64,000 nucleotides of DNA, taken from positions 1-64,000 of the forward strand of contig NZ_BCXA01000006.1 of NCBI RefSeq assembly GCF_001894865.1. Reading direction: 5' to 3'. The translations under genes and the position numbers were made by a program. The notes under the pieces are model-generated. The model had not been told where the DNA came from and did no database searches. It saw only the letters and a program-made list of their open reading frames with translations. Numbering within the stretch: position 1 is the stretch's first letter; every line of letters starts with the position of its first letter. Source of the stretch: Rhodococcus maanshanensis NBRC 100610. GTDB taxonomy: Bacteria; Actinomycetota; Actinomycetes; Mycobacteriales; Mycobacteriaceae. Below, one piece after another: positions 53,579 to 64,000 of this stretch.

Positions 53579-54106
53579 CTACTCCGGATTCAGAAGTCCC
53601 TCAGGCGGATCGATCTCGATGACTCCGTCGGCGACGGACACGGAGGTGACGATGGCCGCGACGAACGGGATCAGGATCTCGCCGGACTTCTGCCCCTCCG
53701 GACGCACGGAGAGCAGCTCACCCGCGGCCGAGTGCAGCACCTCGAGGACGGAGCCGACCGGGGTGCCGTCGCCCAACCGGACGGCGAGACCCTCGAGCTC
53801 GTGGTCGTAGAACTCGTCGGGATCATCCGACGGCGGCAGGTCCGCGGTGTCGACGATGAACAGCGTGCCGCGGATCGCGTCCGCGGCCGTGCGGTCGTCG
53901 ATTCCCTTGAGACGCAGCAGAAGCCGCCCGGAGTGTTCCCGGGCGGCTTCCACCGTGTAACTGGTGAGTTTCTGCTCGCGGGGCTTGCGGCCGTGCAGCA
54001 CGGCGCCGACCGCAAAACGCTCAGCGGGATCGTCGGTCCGTATGTCTACGGCCAGTTCACCCCTGATGCCGTGTGACTTGGCCACACGCCCGATGACGAG
54101 CTCCAC
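53579..54106 (-). CDS. rimM: Ribosome maturation factor RimM
   Basis: A 175-residue 30S assembly factor that helps head maturation around S19. The N-terminal part begins ELVIGRVAKSHGIRGELAV, and the PRC-barrel part includes DDPDEFYDHELEGLAV and IPFVAAIVTSVSVADG. GTG 54106 is chosen by family length. It lies 7 bases after the KH gene stop. Confidence 0.94.
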   Translation of the reverse strand: MELVIGRVAKSHGIRGELAVDIRTDDPAERFAVGAVLHGRKPREQKLTSYTVEAAREHSGRLLLRLKGIDDRTAADAIRGTLFIVDTADLPPSDDPDEFYDHELEGLAVRLGDGTPVGSVLEVLHSAAGELLSVRPEGQKSGEILIPFVAAIVTSVSVADGVIEIDPPEGLLNPE

Positions 54107-54113
54107 TGATCGC

Positions 54114-54356
54114 TTACTGATCGGTGTCGACCACGTCGACGCGGATGCCGCGGCCACCGATACCGGTGACCAGGGTCCGCAACGCGGTGGCGGTGCGTCC
54201 GCCACGACCGATGACCTTGCCCAGGTCCTCGGGGTTCACGTGCACCTCGACCGTCCGCCCACGACGTCCGGTCGAGAGCTCGACCCGGACGTCGTCGGGG
54301 TTGGCGACGATGCCGCGAACGAGCTGTTCGACGGCATCGGCGACAACGGCACTCAC
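54114..54356 (-). CDS. KH-domain RNA-binding protein (KhpA-like, Rv2908c)
   Basis: An 80-residue single KH domain. The GXXG loop is GRGG in [15 protein letters not shown]. In Gram-positive bacteria KhpA pairs with KhpB and affects cell-wall synthesis and RNA stability. Its GTG overlaps the rpsP stop (GTGA). Confidence 0.92.
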   Translation of the reverse strand: MSAVVADAVEQLVRGIVANPDDVRVELSTGRRGRTVEVHVNPEDLGKVIGRGGRTATALRTLVTGIGGRGIRVDVVDTDQ

Positions 54357-54823
54357 TTGTCAGAAGCCTCGGAGTCCGCGGCGGCCTCGGCCTCGGCGGG
54401 AGCCTCGGCAGCAGCCTCGGCCTCGTCGGCCTTGGCGGCCTTCTTCTTCTTCGGGGTGATGGCCTCGGCCACCGGCTCGCTGTCGGCCTGCGCCAGCGCG
54501 GCCTGGAAGAGTTCCAGCTTGGTCGGCTTGGCTTCCTTGACCTTCAGGGTGCCCTCGGCGCCCGGCAGGCCCTTGAACTTCTGCCAGTCGCCGGTGATCT
54601 TGAGCAGGTTCTCGACCGGCTCGGTCGGCTGCGCGCCGACACCCAGCCAGTACTGCGCACGCTCCGAGTCGATCTCGATCAGGGAGGGCTCTTCCTTGGG
54701 GTGGTACTTGCCGATGGTCTCGATCGCACGGCCGTTGCGGCGGGTGCGAGAGTCGGCGATGACGATGCGGTAGTGCGGGGTACGGATCTTGCCGAGCCGC
54801 ATGAGCTTGATCTTGACAGCCAT
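54353..54823 (-). CDS. rpsP: 30S ribosomal protein S16
   Basis: A 156-residue protein: a standard S16 core ([35 protein letters not shown]) with a long Ala/Glu-rich C-terminal tail (about residues 115-156, with [18 protein letters not shown]). The tail resembles that of S2 in this window. AAGG lies 9 bases before the ATG. It heads the rpsP-KH-rimM-trmD unit. The 283-base upstream gap to the divergent DUF5336 gene holds no other feature I can support. Confidence 0.95.
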   Translation of the reverse strand: MAVKIKLMRLGKIRTPHYRIVIADSRTRRNGRAIETIGKYHPKEEPSLIEIDSERAQYWLGVGAQPTEPVENLLKITGDWQKFKGLPGAEGTLKVKEAKPTKLELFQAALAQADSEPVAEAITPKKKKAAKADEAEAAAEAPAEAEAAADSEASDK

Positions 54824-55106
54824 GGTGGAGCCTTTCAGATGGTCACGGCGCAATTCAGCGATGCGCAAGGCCTGCGCACCCGGTTTCGCGTTGAGGGGTT
54901 GTCGTGACCGCCGCGCGGTACGTAACCGGAGACGGGCGAACAGCGATCCATTGTGCCAGACGATGGGGTCGCGCCGTTAATCGCGCGCGGCCGCCGGTGT
55001 TTCTCGCTTCGCAGGGCTCGCCCTCGGCCTAGACTTCGTTGGCACGTCATCATCGCAGGTCGGTGACGAATTCGACCGAAGTCGTCGCTCGTTCACGAGG
55101 GGGATC

Positions 55107-56051
55107 ATGTCCAACGCGCCGCTCGCAGCGCCCACCGCGGGACCACCGGTTCCGGCCGTCGGCCGACCGAACGCACTCGGCATCGCAGTGCTGACGCTCG
55201 GTCTGCTCAATCTGTTGCTCGGCTTCGGCCCGTACTTCGTCGTCCGGGCCTCGGGCGACGTGTTCAACATCAGCGGCTTCCTCCTCCCGCAGGCCCTGCT
55301 CGTCGTGGTCTTCCTGCTGTTCTCCGGCATCAGCGCCGGCCTGTCCACCGTGTCCCGGCTGTCCCAGTTCCCCGGCGCGGCGCCGGCCCTGCGTGCGATC
55401 GCGACAGCCGCGGCCGCGGTCGGCGCCCTGCTGGCGCTGTTCCTGCTGATCGCGATCAGCAACGTCCCCACCTTCACCGGCAACTTCTTCGACGACTCCG
55501 ACGACGCGAGCCTCGGCGTCTCGCTCGGCTGGGGCGGGATCGCGATCCTGGCCCTGTCGATCCTGCAGACCGTGGCGGCCTTCCTCGCCCTGGCCTACGA
55601 CCTCGGGCTGGTCCAGCCCCGGGCAGCCCGCGTGCTCGATCAGGGCGCCGGCCTCCCGCCCGCACCGGCGGAGCCCACCGACGGGGAGACGCCGGGGACG
55701 CAGCCGCCCGCGGCCGGGGCGCCCGCGCCGACCAAGCCGTACACGCAGGCGCTCGCGCTCGACCCGTACACCCCGCTGCAGACGCTCGGCCACATCGCCC
55801 AGTCCGATGCCGCGCTGCGTCCGTACGTCGCGGCGAACCCCAGCACCTACCCCGACCTGCTGGACTGGCTGGCGGAGCTGGGCGACCCGGAGGTGGACGC
55901 CGCGCTGAAGGCTCGGCCGGACCGCCCCGAAGCCAAGAGCGGGGACAAGTCCGCGGACGAGAGCGCCGACAACGACAAGTCCGACAAGATCGACAAGCAG
56001 TCCGCCGACGAGGCCACGGCAAAGACCACCGTGAAGGTGGAGGCCCCGTGA
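55107..56051 (+). CDS. DUF5336-like membrane protein with variant leucine-rich repeat (34-kDa antigen-like)
   Basis: A 314-residue protein. Four membrane helices (about residues 22-45, 55-78, 90-115, 145-170) match the DUF5336/Rv0954-type antigen. A Pro-rich linker is followed by a variant leucine-rich repeat (LDPYTPLQTLGHIAQSDA, then RPYVAANPSTYPDLLDWL and LGDPEVDAAL) and a Lys/Asp/Ser-rich C-terminus. The antigen family is linked to septum and division factors in mycobacteria. GAGGGGG precedes the ATG. It overlaps the next gene by 4 bases (GTGA). Confidence 0.82.
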   Translation: MSNAPLAAPTAGPPVPAVGRPNALGIAVLTLGLLNLLLGFGPYFVVRASGDVFNISGFLLPQALLVVVFLLFSGISAGLSTVSRLSQFPGAAPALRAIATAAAAVGALLALFLLIAISNVPTFTGNFFDDSDDASLGVSLGWGGIAILALSILQTVAAFLALAYDLGLVQPRAARVLDQGAGLPPAPAEPTDGETPGTQPPAAGAPAPTKPYTQALALDPYTPLQTLGHIAQSDAALRPYVAANPSTYPDLLDWLAELGDPEVDAALKARPDRPEAKSGDKSADESADNDKSDKIDKQSADEATAKTTVKVEAP

Positions 56052-56899
56052 CCCCCGACGACGGACCGCGCCCCGCCGCCGAGGCGACTCCCCCGCCGCC
56101 GCCACCGCCTCCGCCGCCCGCCCAGCCCTTTTTCGACGCACCGACTGGGTTCGACACACCGACTGGGCCCACAACCGGCCGCGGGCCGCTGTCCTGGAAG
56201 GGCTGGCTCGGCATCGTCGCGGCCGTGACCGCCGCGGTCGTGCTGCTCGCGGGCGGCGGGTTCCTGCTCAACTGGTCGTTGGCCCGCGACACCGACGGCG
56301 AGGCGACGGCCGCCGAGGAGGCCTACGACAGCGACGCTTTCAGCGGTGGCGACTTCGGTGACGGCGACTTCGGCACCGACTCCACCCCGATCACCCCGAC
56401 CGGCGCCGTCCCGACCTGCGCCGCCTACCCACCCGCGGTCGACTCGACGGGACGCAAGAACTCCTACGAGGCCCCGAACGCCACCGACGGCGACGTCACC
56501 ACCGCGTGGCGCTGCGGGGGCACGAAGGGCCAGGTGCTCTCGGTGAGCTTCGCCTGCAAGCTGGACCTCACCTCCGTCGGGATCGATCCCGGCTACGACA
56601 AGAAGGACGTGGACGGTTCGGACCGGTTCGCCCAGAACCGCAAGGTCACGAAGGTGACCTGGGCCTTCGACGACGGCACCTCGGTCACCCAGGAGGTCCG
56701 GCCGGAGCGCGGCATCCAGGCGCTCGAGGTCGACAAGGCGGCCAAGACGGTCACGATGACGATCAACGAGACCGTGGACGGTCAGCCGGTGAAGAACACG
56801 GCGGGCCAGGAGTCCGCGCCGTTCAACGACGTCACCTCGGTCAGCGAGGTCCGGTTCACCGGTCGCGCCGAAGCCGGGGCCGATCCCTGCGTCGAATAG
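56048..56899 (+). CDS. Membrane-anchored protein with discoidin/NADase-type glycan-binding domain
   Basis: A 283-residue protein: a Pro-rich cytosolic N-terminus (TPPPPPPPPPPAQPFFD), one membrane helix (LGIVAAVTAAVVLLAGGGFLL), a Ser/Gly/Asp spacer, and an extracytoplasmic beta domain (about 120-283) with APNATDGDVTTAWRCGG and VGIDPGYDKKDVDGSDRF. The latter is like the discoidin-type module termed NADase-type glycan-binding domain. No NADase catalytic domain is attached. It starts at GTG 56048 within the DUF5336 stop, so the two membrane proteins are likely partners at the envelope. Confidence 0.82.
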   Translation: MTPDDGPRPAAEATPPPPPPPPPPAQPFFDAPTGFDTPTGPTTGRGPLSWKGWLGIVAAVTAAVVLLAGGGFLLNWSLARDTDGEATAAEEAYDSDAFSGGDFGDGDFGTDSTPITPTGAVPTCAAYPPAVDSTGRKNSYEAPNATDGDVTTAWRCGGTKGQVLSVSFACKLDLTSVGIDPGYDKKDVDGSDRFAQNRKVTKVTWAFDDGTSVTQEVRPERGIQALEVDKAAKTVTMTINETVDGQPVKNTAGQESAPFNDVTSVSEVRFTGRAEAGADPCVE

Positions 56900-56905
56900 A
56901 CCGCA

Positions 56906-58015
56906 TCACACGACCCGGCCGCGCACCTCGACCACCCTGCCGCGCAGCATGACCAGGTCCGGGGCGGAGAGCACCTCGGGCCCGGTGCGCGGGTCCTGTT
57001 CGTAGACGAGCAGGTCTGCAGGCGCGCCGGGTTCGAGCCCGGGCCTGCCCAGCCAGGACCGGGCGTCCCAGCACGCCGCGCCGAGGGCCTTGGTCGGGCC
57101 GAGCCCGGCCTGCGCGAGCGCGGCGACCTCGTCCGCGACCCGCCCGTGCACGATCGAGCCGCCCGCGTCGGTGCCCGCGTAGATCGGGATGCCTGCGTCG
57201 TGCGCGTCGCCGACGGTGCGACGGACCCGCGCGTGCAGCTCGCGCATGTGGCGCGCGTAGACGGGGTAACGGGTGGCCGAGTCCGCGATGCCGGGGAAGG
57301 TGTCGATGTTGATCAGCGTCGGCACCAGCGCGGTGCCGCGCTCGACCATCAGCTCGATCGTCTCGGAGGTCAGGCCGGTGCCGTGTTCGATGCAGTCGAT
57401 GCCCGCGTTGATCAGGCCCGGCAGCGCGTCCTCGGAGAAGACGTGCGCGGTAACCCTGGCGCCGACCCGGTGCGCGGCCTCGATGGACTCCTTGAGGATG
57501 TCGTCGCTCCACAACGGGCGCAGGTCGCCCACCGAGCGGTCGATCCAGTCCCCGACGATCTTGACCCAGCCGTCGCCCAGCAGCGCCTGCTGGGTGACCG
57601 CCTCCGGCAGCTGCGACTCGTCCTCGAGGTCGACCGCCAGCCCGGGGATGTACCGCTTCGGCATCGCGATGTGCCGACCGGCCCGGATGATCCGCGGCAG
57701 GTCCTCGCGCGCGTCGAGGTCCCTGGTGTCCACCGGCGACCCCGCGTCGCGCAGCAGCAGCGCGCCGACCGCGCGTTCGGCCTCGGCCTGCGCGACAAGT
57801 CCCTGCTCGTCCTCGTGACCCCCGCCGTACTTGATGCCGACGTGGCAGTGCGCGTCGACCAGCCCGGGCAGGATCCAGCCCGATTCGCACAGGGACTCCG
57901 CGCCGGGCACCGGCTGATCGGAGATCACCCCGCCGTCGACCCACAGTTCCAACGGCTGCCCGTCGGGCAGACCGACACCGCGCAGCCGGAAGGACCCTGG
58001 ACGGGCGGGCACCAC
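56906..58015 (-). CDS. Amidohydrolase family protein (Rv2915c-like)
   Basis: A 369-residue metal-dependent hydrolase with a TIM barrel. Metal ligands are in LVDAHCHVG (HxH), WVKIVGD (bridging Lys), VTAHVFSE and CIEHGTGL (His), and AGTDAGG (Asp). The imidazolonepropionase-like subgroup is closest by pattern; the substrate is unknown. Its GTG lies two bases after the ffh stop, an arrangement shared with mycobacteria. A role in ffh biology is only positional. Confidence 0.88.
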   Translation of the reverse strand: MVPARPGSFRLRGVGLPDGQPLELWVDGGVISDQPVPGAESLCESGWILPGLVDAHCHVGIKYGGGHEDEQGLVAQAEAERAVGALLLRDAGSPVDTRDLDAREDLPRIIRAGRHIAMPKRYIPGLAVDLEDESQLPEAVTQQALLGDGWVKIVGDWIDRSVGDLRPLWSDDILKESIEAAHRVGARVTAHVFSEDALPGLINAGIDCIEHGTGLTSETIELMVERGTALVPTLINIDTFPGIADSATRYPVYARHMRELHARVRRTVGDAHDAGIPIYAGTDAGGSIVHGRVADEVAALAQAGLGPTKALGAACWDARSWLGRPGLEPGAPADLLVYEQDPRTGPEVLSAPDLVMLRGRVVEVRGRVV

Positions 58016-58017
58016 GG

Positions 58018-59607
58018 CTACTTCTTGGGCAGCTTCAACTGGGACAGGTCGATGCCCTCGAGGCCGGGCGGCAGCTCGTCGAGCCCCTTCGGCATCTTCG
58101 ACAAGTCCATGCCGGCGGGCAGTCCGGGGAACCCGGCGGGCATCCCGCCCGGCATCCCGCCTGGCATGCCGGGGAAGCCGCCGCGGATCTTCGGCTGCGT
58201 CGGCCCCTTGCCGCCCTTCTTGCCCTTCTTGCCCTTCTTGCTGCGCTGGCTCGAACGGGCCCCTGGCATCCCCATCCGGCCCGCCATCGCGGCCATCATC
58301 TTGCGGGCCTCGAAGAACCGGTCCACCAGCTGGTTGACGTCGGAGACCTTGACGCCGGAGCCGTTGGCGATGCGCAGCCGACGGGAGGCGTTGATGATCT
58401 TCGGGTCCTCGCGCTCCGCGGGCGTCATGCCCCGGATGATCGCCTGGACGCGGTCGAGCTGCTTCTCGTCGACGTTCGCCAGCGCGTCCTTCATCTGCCC
58501 GGCGCCCGGCAGCATGCCGAGCAGGTTGCCGATCGGGCCCATCTTCCGCACGGCCATCATCTGCTCGAGGAAGTCCTCGAGGGTGAGCTGCCCGGAACCG
58601 ATCTTCTGGGCGGTGGCCTCGGCCTGCTGCTGGTCGAAGACCTGCTCGGCCTGCTCGATCAGGCTGAGCACGTCGCCCATGCCGAGGATCCGGCTGGCCA
58701 TCCGGTCCGGGTGGAAGACGTCGAAGTCCTCGAGCTTCTCGCCCGTTGACGCGAACAGGATCGGCTCGCCGGTGATGTCGCGGACGCTCAGTGCGGCACC
58801 GCCGCGGGCGTCGCCGTCGAGCTTGGTGAGCACCACACCGGTGAAGCCGACGCCCGACTTGAACGCCTCGGCGGTGTGCACCGCATCCTGACCGGTCATC
58901 GCGTCGAGGACGAACAGCACCTCGTCCGGTTCGACCGCGGTGCGGATGTCCGCGGCCTGCCCCATCAACTCGTCGTCGATGGCGAGGCGTCCCGCGGTGT
59001 CGACGATCACCACGTCGTGCTGCTTGGTTCGCGCCTCCGCGATGCCCTGCCTGGCGACCTCGACCGGGTCCGCGGCCGAGACGCCGAGCGGGTTCTCGCC
59101 ACCGCCGATCGACGTGCCCGGGTGCGGCGCGAACACCGGCACGCCCGCACGCTCGCCGACGATCTGCAGCTGGCTGACCGCGCCGGGACGCTGTAGGTCA
59201 CAGGCCACCAGGAGCGGCGTGTGACCCTGCCCGGTCAGCCACTTCGCGAGCTTGCCCGCGAGGGTCGTCTTACCAGAGCCCTGCAGGCCGGCCAGCATGA
59301 TGACGGTCGGCGGGTTCTTCGCGAACCGGAGCCGCCTGGTCTCGCCGCCGAGGATCCCGACGAGCTCCTCGTTGACGATCTTGACGACCTGCTGGGCCGG
59401 GTTCAGCGCGCCGGAGACCTCGGCGCCCTTGGCGCGCTCCTTGATCTTCGCGATGAAGGCCCGCACCACCGGCAGCGCCACGTCCGCCTCGAGCAGGGCG
59501 AGCCGGATCTCCCTGCAGGTGGCGTCGATGTCGGCGCCGGAGAGGCGCCCCTTGCCCCGGAGGTCCTTGAGGGCACCGGTCAACCTGTCGGAAAGGGATT
59601 CGAACAC
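58018..59607 (-). CDS. ffh: Signal recognition particle protein
   Basis: A 529-residue SRP54 GTPase that delivers nascent membrane proteins to FtsY. An N domain precedes the G domain, whose P-loop is GLQGSGKTTLAGKLA; VACDLQRPGAVSQL, VDTAGRLAID and TKLDGDARGG follow. The Met-rich M domain ends in a long Gly/Met/Pro tail (GGFPGMPGGMPGGMPAGFPG). GTG 59607 has AGGAG 8 bases upstream. The partner 4.5S RNA is not in the window. Confidence 0.96.
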   Translation of the reverse strand: MFESLSDRLTGALKDLRGKGRLSGADIDATCREIRLALLEADVALPVVRAFIAKIKERAKGAEVSGALNPAQQVVKIVNEELVGILGGETRRLRFAKNPPTVIMLAGLQGSGKTTLAGKLAKWLTGQGHTPLLVACDLQRPGAVSQLQIVGERAGVPVFAPHPGTSIGGGENPLGVSAADPVEVARQGIAEARTKQHDVVIVDTAGRLAIDDELMGQAADIRTAVEPDEVLFVLDAMTGQDAVHTAEAFKSGVGFTGVVLTKLDGDARGGAALSVRDITGEPILFASTGEKLEDFDVFHPDRMASRILGMGDVLSLIEQAEQVFDQQQAEATAQKIGSGQLTLEDFLEQMMAVRKMGPIGNLLGMLPGAGQMKDALANVDEKQLDRVQAIIRGMTPAEREDPKIINASRRLRIANGSGVKVSDVNQLVDRFFEARKMMAAMAGRMGMPGARSSQRSKKGKKGKKGGKGPTQPKIRGGFPGMPGGMPGGMPAGFPGLPAGMDLSKMPKGLDELPPGLEGIDLSQLKLPKK

Positions 59608-59657
59608 CGATCGGGCTCCTGGCTGTCGCGTGGGCGTTTCGGTCAAGCCTAGCCGCT

Positions 59658-62099
59658 CTACCCGGCGCCCCCTTCCGTGACGCCATCCTCGGCGCCCTCA
59701 CCCGTGCGCGGCCGGGGTGCAGGGACCACCGCGAGCATCGCCTCCTCGAACTCTTCCCTGGTGACCCGTGAGTCGGTGTCACCGAGATGGAGACAGAACG
59801 CGTCGACCACCGACGAGCCGAGCGTGGAGACCCGTGCCCAGCGGATGTCGGCACCGTGCCGCTCGAGCACGCTCGCCAGCCGGCACAGCAGGCCGAGCCG
59901 GTCCTCGGCCCTCAGTTCGAGGATCACCTGGCCGTCCACCTGGGTGTCGAACCAGATGATCCGCGGCGGCGCCTGCGCGTACTGGACGGGCACCCCCTCC
60001 GCTCCCCGCTCGAGGGCCTGTTCGGCCAGCGCCTGATTCTCCTTCGCCTCGAGCATCGCGACCAGGTCCAGTTCCCCGGAGATGGCCCGGATCAGTTCCT
60101 GGCGCAGCAGGCCTGCCTGCGGCGGCGCACCGAACCGGGGCGCAACGGTGAACGAGTTCACCGCGGCGCCCTCGTGACTGCCGAGGGAGGCCGAGAGCAC
60201 CCGCAGCGAGTGCAGCGCCAGCACGCCCGCGGCATCCGAGAGCAGGCCGGGAGTGTCCGGCGCGACGACGGTAACGGTGTAGGTGTGCGCGCCCTCCGCG
60301 GGTTGCAGCAGCACGTGCACTCCCCCGTCCGCCGCAAGCGCCGCGTGCTCCGGGTCGATCGGATCCGGCGTCGGCAAGTGCTCGCCCGCCATCACCATCC
60401 GGCAGCGCCGGACCAGTTCCCTGATCAGCGAGGACTTCCAGTCCCCCCACACACCGGGACCGGTGGCAAGGGAATCGGCCTCGGCGAGCGCGTAGAGCAG
60501 TTCGAGCAGCACCGTGTCGCCGCCGAGGGCCTCCGCGACCATCCGGACCGTCGCCGGATCGTCCAGATCGCGGCGGGTGGCGGTTTCCGGCAGCAGCAGG
60601 TGGTAGCGCACCATCGCGCTGAGCACCGCCACGTCCGAGGGCCACAGCCCGAGCCGATTGCCGATCTGGTTGGCGAGCTCGGCACCGACGAGGCTGTGGT
60701 CGCCGCCGCGCCCCTTCCCGATGTCGTGCAGGAGGGCGCCGAGCACCAGCAGATCGGGCCGCGAGACCCGGGTGGTGAACCCGCTGGCGTAGGCGGCGGT
60801 CTCGACGAGGTGCCGGTCCACCGTCCACGTGTGCACCGCGTCCCGCGGCGGCAGGTCGCGGATCGCACCCCATTCCGGCAGCAGCCGCCCCCACAGGCCG
60901 GTGCGGTCGAGCGCCTCTATCACCGCGATCGTGTTCCGACCGGACCCCAGCAGCACGAGGAGGTCGTCGAGGGCCTCCTTCGGCCACGGCTCCCTGAGCT
61001 CGGGCGCGCTGTCCGAGAGCCGGTTCAACGTCGACGCGGAGATCGGCATGCCGGTCTGCGCGGCCGCGGCCGCCACCCGCATGATCAGCCCCGGGTCCTT
61101 GTTCGGCTTGGCATCGCGCGCCAGCACCACCTCACCGGCGTGCTCGACGACGCCCTCGTCGAGGGGTCGCCGCACCGGTACCCGGCGCAGCCGCGACAGG
61201 CCCCGGCGCGGCAGCGCGTTGCCCGCCGTCCGCAGCCCGACGTCGACGGAGTAGCTGATCGTGCGGGCCGAGTCGCTGAGCATCCGGGCCAGGTCGAAGC
61301 GGTCCCCGATCCGCAGGGCCGCGCCGATCTCGTCGGCGTCCTGGGCACGGAGCTGGTCGCGGCCGCGGCCGGCCACCCGGTGCAGTTCGGTGCGCACGTC
61401 AAGCAGCCGCTCGTGCGCGAATGCCAGTCCGCCGCCGGGTGTCTGCGGCCCCAACCCCGGCACCGCGTCGGTCAGCTGCGCGATCGCGAGCGCGCTCAGC
61501 AGCTGGATGTCGCGCAGCCCGCCGCGGCCGTTCTTGATGTCCGGTTCGGCCCTGTGCGCGATCTCGCCGCTGCGTGCCCACCTCGCGCGGGACTGCTCGA
61601 CGAGTTCGTCGAAACGCGAACGGATCCCGGTGCGCCACTGCCGCCGCACCCCGCCGATCAGCAGGTTGCTCAGCTCCACGTCGCCCGCGATGTGCCTGGC
61701 CTCCAGCAGACCGAGGGCCGCGGTGAGGTCCGAGGACGCCACCTGCAGCGCCTGCGGGACGGTCCGCACGCTGTGGTCGAGCTTGATGTGCGCGTCCCAC
61801 AACGGATACCAGAGCCGGTCGGCCACCTCGGAGACGACGGCCGGGTCGAGATCGTCGTGCAGCAGCACCAGGTCAAGGTCGGAGTACGGGAGCAGTTCAC
61901 GGCGCCCGAGCCCGCCGACGGCGACGATGGCGAATCCGCTGTCCGGCTTGATGCCGAGCTCGGCCCCCTTGGTGGTCAGCCAGAACTCGTGCAGGTCCAC
62001 CAGCGCCTGGCGAAGGGCGACGGTGTCGAGGCGGCGGCTCCGGGATCCACCGTCGAGCAGCTGCTTCCGGGCGCGGACCAGGTCGTCGGCGGCAACCAT
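59658..62099 (-). CDS. glnD: PII uridylyltransferase / uridylyl-removing enzyme
   Basis: An 813-residue sensor of nitrogen status. The nucleotidyltransferase domain has [20 protein letters not shown], the HD domain has [16 protein letters not shown], and two C-terminal ACT domains sense glutamine. In actinobacteria the enzyme adenylylates the PII protein. ATG 62099 is preferred over ATG 62186. The latter would place a perfect 19-bp hairpin (62113-62156) within a Gly/Ser/Pro leader segment, and 813 residues fits the mycobacterial length. It is third in the amt-glnB-glnD operon. Confidence 0.93.
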   Translation of the reverse strand: MVAADDLVRARKQLLDGGSRSRRLDTVALRQALVDLHEFWLTTKGAELGIKPDSGFAIVAVGGLGRRELLPYSDLDLVLLHDDLDPAVVSEVADRLWYPLWDAHIKLDHSVRTVPQALQVASSDLTAALGLLEARHIAGDVELSNLLIGGVRRQWRTGIRSRFDELVEQSRARWARSGEIAHRAEPDIKNGRGGLRDIQLLSALAIAQLTDAVPGLGPQTPGGGLAFAHERLLDVRTELHRVAGRGRDQLRAQDADEIGAALRIGDRFDLARMLSDSARTISYSVDVGLRTAGNALPRRGLSRLRRVPVRRPLDEGVVEHAGEVVLARDAKPNKDPGLIMRVAAAAAQTGMPISASTLNRLSDSAPELREPWPKEALDDLLVLLGSGRNTIAVIEALDRTGLWGRLLPEWGAIRDLPPRDAVHTWTVDRHLVETAAYASGFTTRVSRPDLLVLGALLHDIGKGRGGDHSLVGAELANQIGNRLGLWPSDVAVLSAMVRYHLLLPETATRRDLDDPATVRMVAEALGGDTVLLELLYALAEADSLATGPGVWGDWKSSLIRELVRRCRMVMAGEHLPTPDPIDPEHAALAADGGVHVLLQPAEGAHTYTVTVVAPDTPGLLSDAAGVLALHSLRVLSASLGSHEGAAVNSFTVAPRFGAPPQAGLLRQELIRAISGELDLVAMLEAKENQALAEQALERGAEGVPVQYAQAPPRIIWFDTQVDGQVILELRAEDRLGLLCRLASVLERHGADIRWARVSTLGSSVVDAFCLHLGDTDSRVTREEFEEAMLAVVPAPRPRTGEGAEDGVTEGGAG

Positions 62100-62112
62100 G
62101 CCCCCGGACGCG

Positions 62113-62156
62113 GGTGGCCCCGATCCCGCCGACGTCGCGGCGGGATCGGGGCCACC
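62113..62156 (-). terminator. glnB-glnD intercistronic hairpin (attenuator-like)
   Basis: Perfect 19-bp arms (62113-62131 and 62138-62156) with a 6-base loop end 14 bases before the preferred glnD start and lie 20 bases after the glnB stop. There is no T-tract. It may lower glnD relative to amt-glnB by partial termination or stabilise the upstream mRNA after processing. Confidence 0.75.
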
Positions 62157-62175
62157 AGATCCGGACCCTGTTGGG

Positions 62176-63875
<1,700 letters not shown>

Positions 63876-63945
63876 GTTGAGCCTCCTCCTTCTGTCGTCC
63901 CGCCCCTTGCGGCTTTCGACTTGGTGTGAAGACTGCTGATCCGGT

Positions 63946-63983
63946 GTTTCAGCTGTGGCGCTGCCGTGTTTCGCTCGAGTGAA
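63946..63983 (-). promoter_or_regulatory. Putative GlnR box upstream of amt
   Basis: Read on the minus strand, two exact GAAAC b-sites lie 22 bases apart (63972-63968 and 63950-63946), the distance expected in the GlnR array (GTNAC-N6-GAAAC)x2. The outer a-site reads TTCAC (63983-63979), one mismatch to GTNAC; the inner a-site is weak (GCGCC). GlnR is an OmpR-family activator of amt-glnB-glnD under nitrogen limitation in actinobacteria. Its gene is outside the window. Confidence 0.68.
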
Positions 63984-64000
63984 CGCATCGCGGGAATGTG

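Overview
The window is a high-GC actinobacterial chromosome segment, almost fully coding, with no intergenic gap above 300 bases. Most of it follows the gene order of Mycobacterium tuberculosis Rv2864c to Rv2920c. That order runs penicillin-binding lipoprotein, GNAT, ispG, site-2 protease, dxr, DUF2631, rlmN, cdsA, frr, pyrH, tsf, rpsB, M23 peptidase, xerC, siderophore-interacting protein, dprA, comM, yraN, DUF2469, rnhB, lepB, rplS, trmD, rimM, KH protein, rpsP, amidohydrolase, ffh, glnD, glnB and amt. An arabinosyltransferase (Emb) fragment, and putative KstR-, IdeR- and GlnR-type boxes, also point to a mycolic-acid actinomycete (Mycobacteriales, of the Nocardia/Rhodococcus/Gordonia kind). 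The genus cannot be fixed from this sequence alone. Most comparisons to M. tuberculosis are from memory, not from a search.

Region 1 (1-8,080) holds a partial Emb arabinosyltransferase and a phosphonate (2-aminoethylphosphonate-like) locus. On the minus strand are a GntR/UTRA regulator and a PhnZ-like HD protein. Divergent from them on the plus strand are an FAD amine oxidase, a PhnX-like phosphonatase, and a binding-protein/ATPase/two-permease ABC importer. Two TTGGT-N4-ACCAA palindromes sit in the divergent promoter region. Region 2 (8,074-13,700) has an acyl-CoA synthetase, a GAF-LuxR regulator, an APC amino-acid permease, and a SnoaL-like protein behind a perfect KstR-type box.

Region 3 (13,755-24,850) is the conserved PBP-GNAT-ispG-rip-dxr block, followed by an NmrA-like reductase, DUF1990 and DUF2631 proteins, a HEAT-like protein translationally coupled to rlmN, and a LapA-domain protein. 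Region 4 (24,950-33,550) holds a CitE-like lyase and an alpha-galactosidase/MFS pair, then a methyltransferase and cdsA-frr-pyrH-tsf-rpsB. Region 5 (33,550-47,600) holds the M23 peptidase, a MinD-like ATPase, a cupin, XerC, an MFS exporter, an iron-regulated siderophore-interacting protein, dprA-comM-yraN, several actinobacterial conserved hypotheticals, and rnhB-lepB-rplS.

Region 6 (47,700-64,000) holds a membrane protein coupled to a formylglycine-generating enzyme, a GAP-family membrane protein, tex, trmD-rimM-KH-rpsP, a DUF5336/discoidin-like pair, and the amidohydrolase-ffh and amt-glnB-glnD operons.

The clearest unannotated structure is a family of hairpin modules directly downstream of the TAG stops of three minus-strand genes (near 8,060, 15,650 and 50,410). 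The two complete copies carry a compensatory base-pair change. Other notable elements are a 19-bp perfect hairpin between glnB and glnD, a stable hairpin in the rpsB leader, and two convergent gene pairs that share one CTAG as both stop codons. I saw no tRNA, rRNA, CRISPR array, insertion sequence or prophage.
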